Assembly (NCBI GenBank): GCA_014729315.1
Contig: WJKD01000545.1
Location: 1 to 15,571, forward strand
Direction of reading: 5' to 3'
From: Promethearchaeota archaeon
GTDB lineage: Archaea; Asgardarchaeota; Lokiarchaeia; Sigynarchaeales; SOKP01
Length of the DNA: 15,571 nucleotides
Part shown: piece by piece, positions 14,863 through 15,571 of the stretch
Numbering within the stretch: the stretch's first letter is position 1
How the letters are laid out: the number at the start of each line of letters is the position of its first letter
Made by a program: the position numbers and the translations under genes
Notes under the pieces: model-generated
What the model was told of the DNA's origin: nothing
Database searches by the model: none
The model's input: only the letters and a program-made list of their open reading frames with translations

Positions 14863-15571
14863 ATGCAGAGATATTTCAAATCTGAAAAATTTTTTAATAT
14901 TAATAGTAAAGACAAGGAAAGGATTGTAGTCTTACCGTACAAATGCAGTAAAGCGTTAAGTCCCGCAAAAGGGTATATTGCTTACAAAAACCGAGTAAAT
15001 TTTACAGCAAATCCTTATTATGGATGTCTTTACGATTGTAAATATTGTTTCGTTCCCAAATCCCTAGTTTATAATCATTTAAAAATTGGTAGAGATAAAT
15101 GGGGGAATTGGATTCTACCAAAAGTTAATTATCCAAAGTTGTTGAAAAATGAATTACAAATTTTGGATAAAAAATCAATCTTAGAAAAAACAGTTATTAG
15201 ATTATGTTCTATTTCAGACCCATTTCCACCAATTGAACCAAAATATTTACTTACCAAGAAATCTTTAGTAGAATTTATTCAACATCCCCCTAAATGGATT
15301 TTTATTCAAACTAAAAGCAAGTTAATTAACAAATATTTGTCACTCCTTTTAGAATTAAAAGATCACATTGCTATAGCCATTACTGTTACATCTAACAGAG
15401 AGGAGATCTGCAAGGAATTTGAGCCGAACTCACCCTCTTTTGAAGAACGACTTAATATTTTAAAGCTATTTAAAGATAATGGTTTCTATGTACAAGCGGT
15501 TGTAGCTCCAATTCTCCCCCAAGATCCCGAATATATGGCGAATAAATTAAAATCTATTACAGATAGAGTGA
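14863..15571 (+). CDS. Radical SAM protein, SplB-like (COG1533) group, 3' end outside the window
   Basis: 236 residues are visible and the frame is still open at the window end. Residues 45-64 read VNFTANPYYGCLYDCKYCFV, giving C55-x3-C59-x2-C62, the [4Fe-4S] motif of radical SAM enzymes. The preceding N-P-Y-Y-G-C and the downstream SISDPFPPIEPKYLLTKKSL and IFIQTKSKLI (strands of the barrel) match the COG1533 group, related to spore photoproduct lyase but common in archaea with unknown substrates. VTSNREEICKEFEPNSPSFEERLNILKLFKDNGFYVQAVVAPILP is the typical middle part, including the E-P..S..ER segment of this group. It lies 125 bases after R2 on the same strand with its own TATA-like box, so a link to the restriction system is not implied. 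Confidence 0.85.
   Translation, partial: MQRYFKSEKFFNINSKDKERIVVLPYKCSKALSPAKGYIAYKNRVNFTANPYYGCLYDCKYCFVPKSLVYNHLKIGRDKWGNWILPKVNYPKLLKNELQILDKKSILEKTVIRLCSISDPFPPIEPKYLLTKKSLVEFIQHPPKWIFIQTKSKLINKYLSLLLELKDHIAIAITVTSNREEICKEFEPNSPSFEERLNILKLFKDNGFYVQAVVAPILPQDPEYMANKLKSITDRV

Noticed and set aside
1..15571. Search for CRISPR arrays, tRNA and rRNA genes
   Set aside because: No regularly spaced 25-40 base repeats, cloverleaf or rRNA-like sequence was seen; the 11-base iterons are too short and too close for a CRISPR array.

Overview
The window comes from an AT-rich prokaryote that is most likely an archaeon, and the gene style fits Asgard (Lokiarchaeia-like) lineages. The evidence is a 4-hydroxybutyryl-CoA dehydratase, a DUF3795 protein, an SBBP-type surface protein with an I-P-x-Y / transmembrane / basic C-terminal anchor, a COG1533-type radical SAM protein, many short CxxC zinc ribbons, AT-rich TATA-like boxes close to start codons, and oligo-T terminators. 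There is no rRNA or tRNA, so the taxonomy is inference.

Left part (1-9800): a sparse, decaying accessory region. It holds a nucleotidyltransferase fragment that runs into an IS605-like end hairpin at the window edge, a small zinc-ribbon membrane protein, an isoprenylcysteine-methyltransferase-like membrane enzyme, an intact RHH-like 351-aa protein of unknown function, a 105-aa unknown, a well-preserved 4-hydroxybutyryl-CoA dehydratase (better start at 7312, giving 482 aa) and a DUF3795 protein. Between them lie at least four broken genes: one reading frame with two in-frame TGA codons (2318-2818), an SBBP surface protein frameshifted at a C6 tract (2885-3494), a frameshifted remnant (5032-5320) and a coiled-coil/zinc protein with two in-frame TAA codons (8641-9798). 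A diverged structured intergenic element occurs three times (about 1222-1345, 3531-3620, 8331-8430), each time in the same orientation and in a divergently transcribed gap.

Right part (10007-14737): a restriction-modification island. It has two different C5-cytosine DNA methyltransferases in tandem, a 92-aa winged-helix regulator, and two divergently transcribed proteins that are clearly homologous to each other and look like PD-(D/E)xK-type endonuclease subunits. The layout of two m5C methyltransferases plus two diverged endonuclease homologues matches the logic of heterodimeric, asymmetric-site systems such as BbvCI or Bpu10I. Two separate related systems side by side is the alternative. 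Three promoters (regulator, nuclease 1, nuclease 2) carry arrays of an 11-bp iteron, roughly GGTAnGCnAAT and one helical turn long, and neither methyltransferase promoter does. This suggests that the winged-helix protein controls nuclease and self expression while methylation stays constitutive, a C-protein-like circuit with different parts. A symmetric T10A13 tract separates the convergent regulator and nuclease 1 genes.

Right edge (14863-15571): the start of a radical SAM protein of the SplB-like COG1533 group, cut by the window end.
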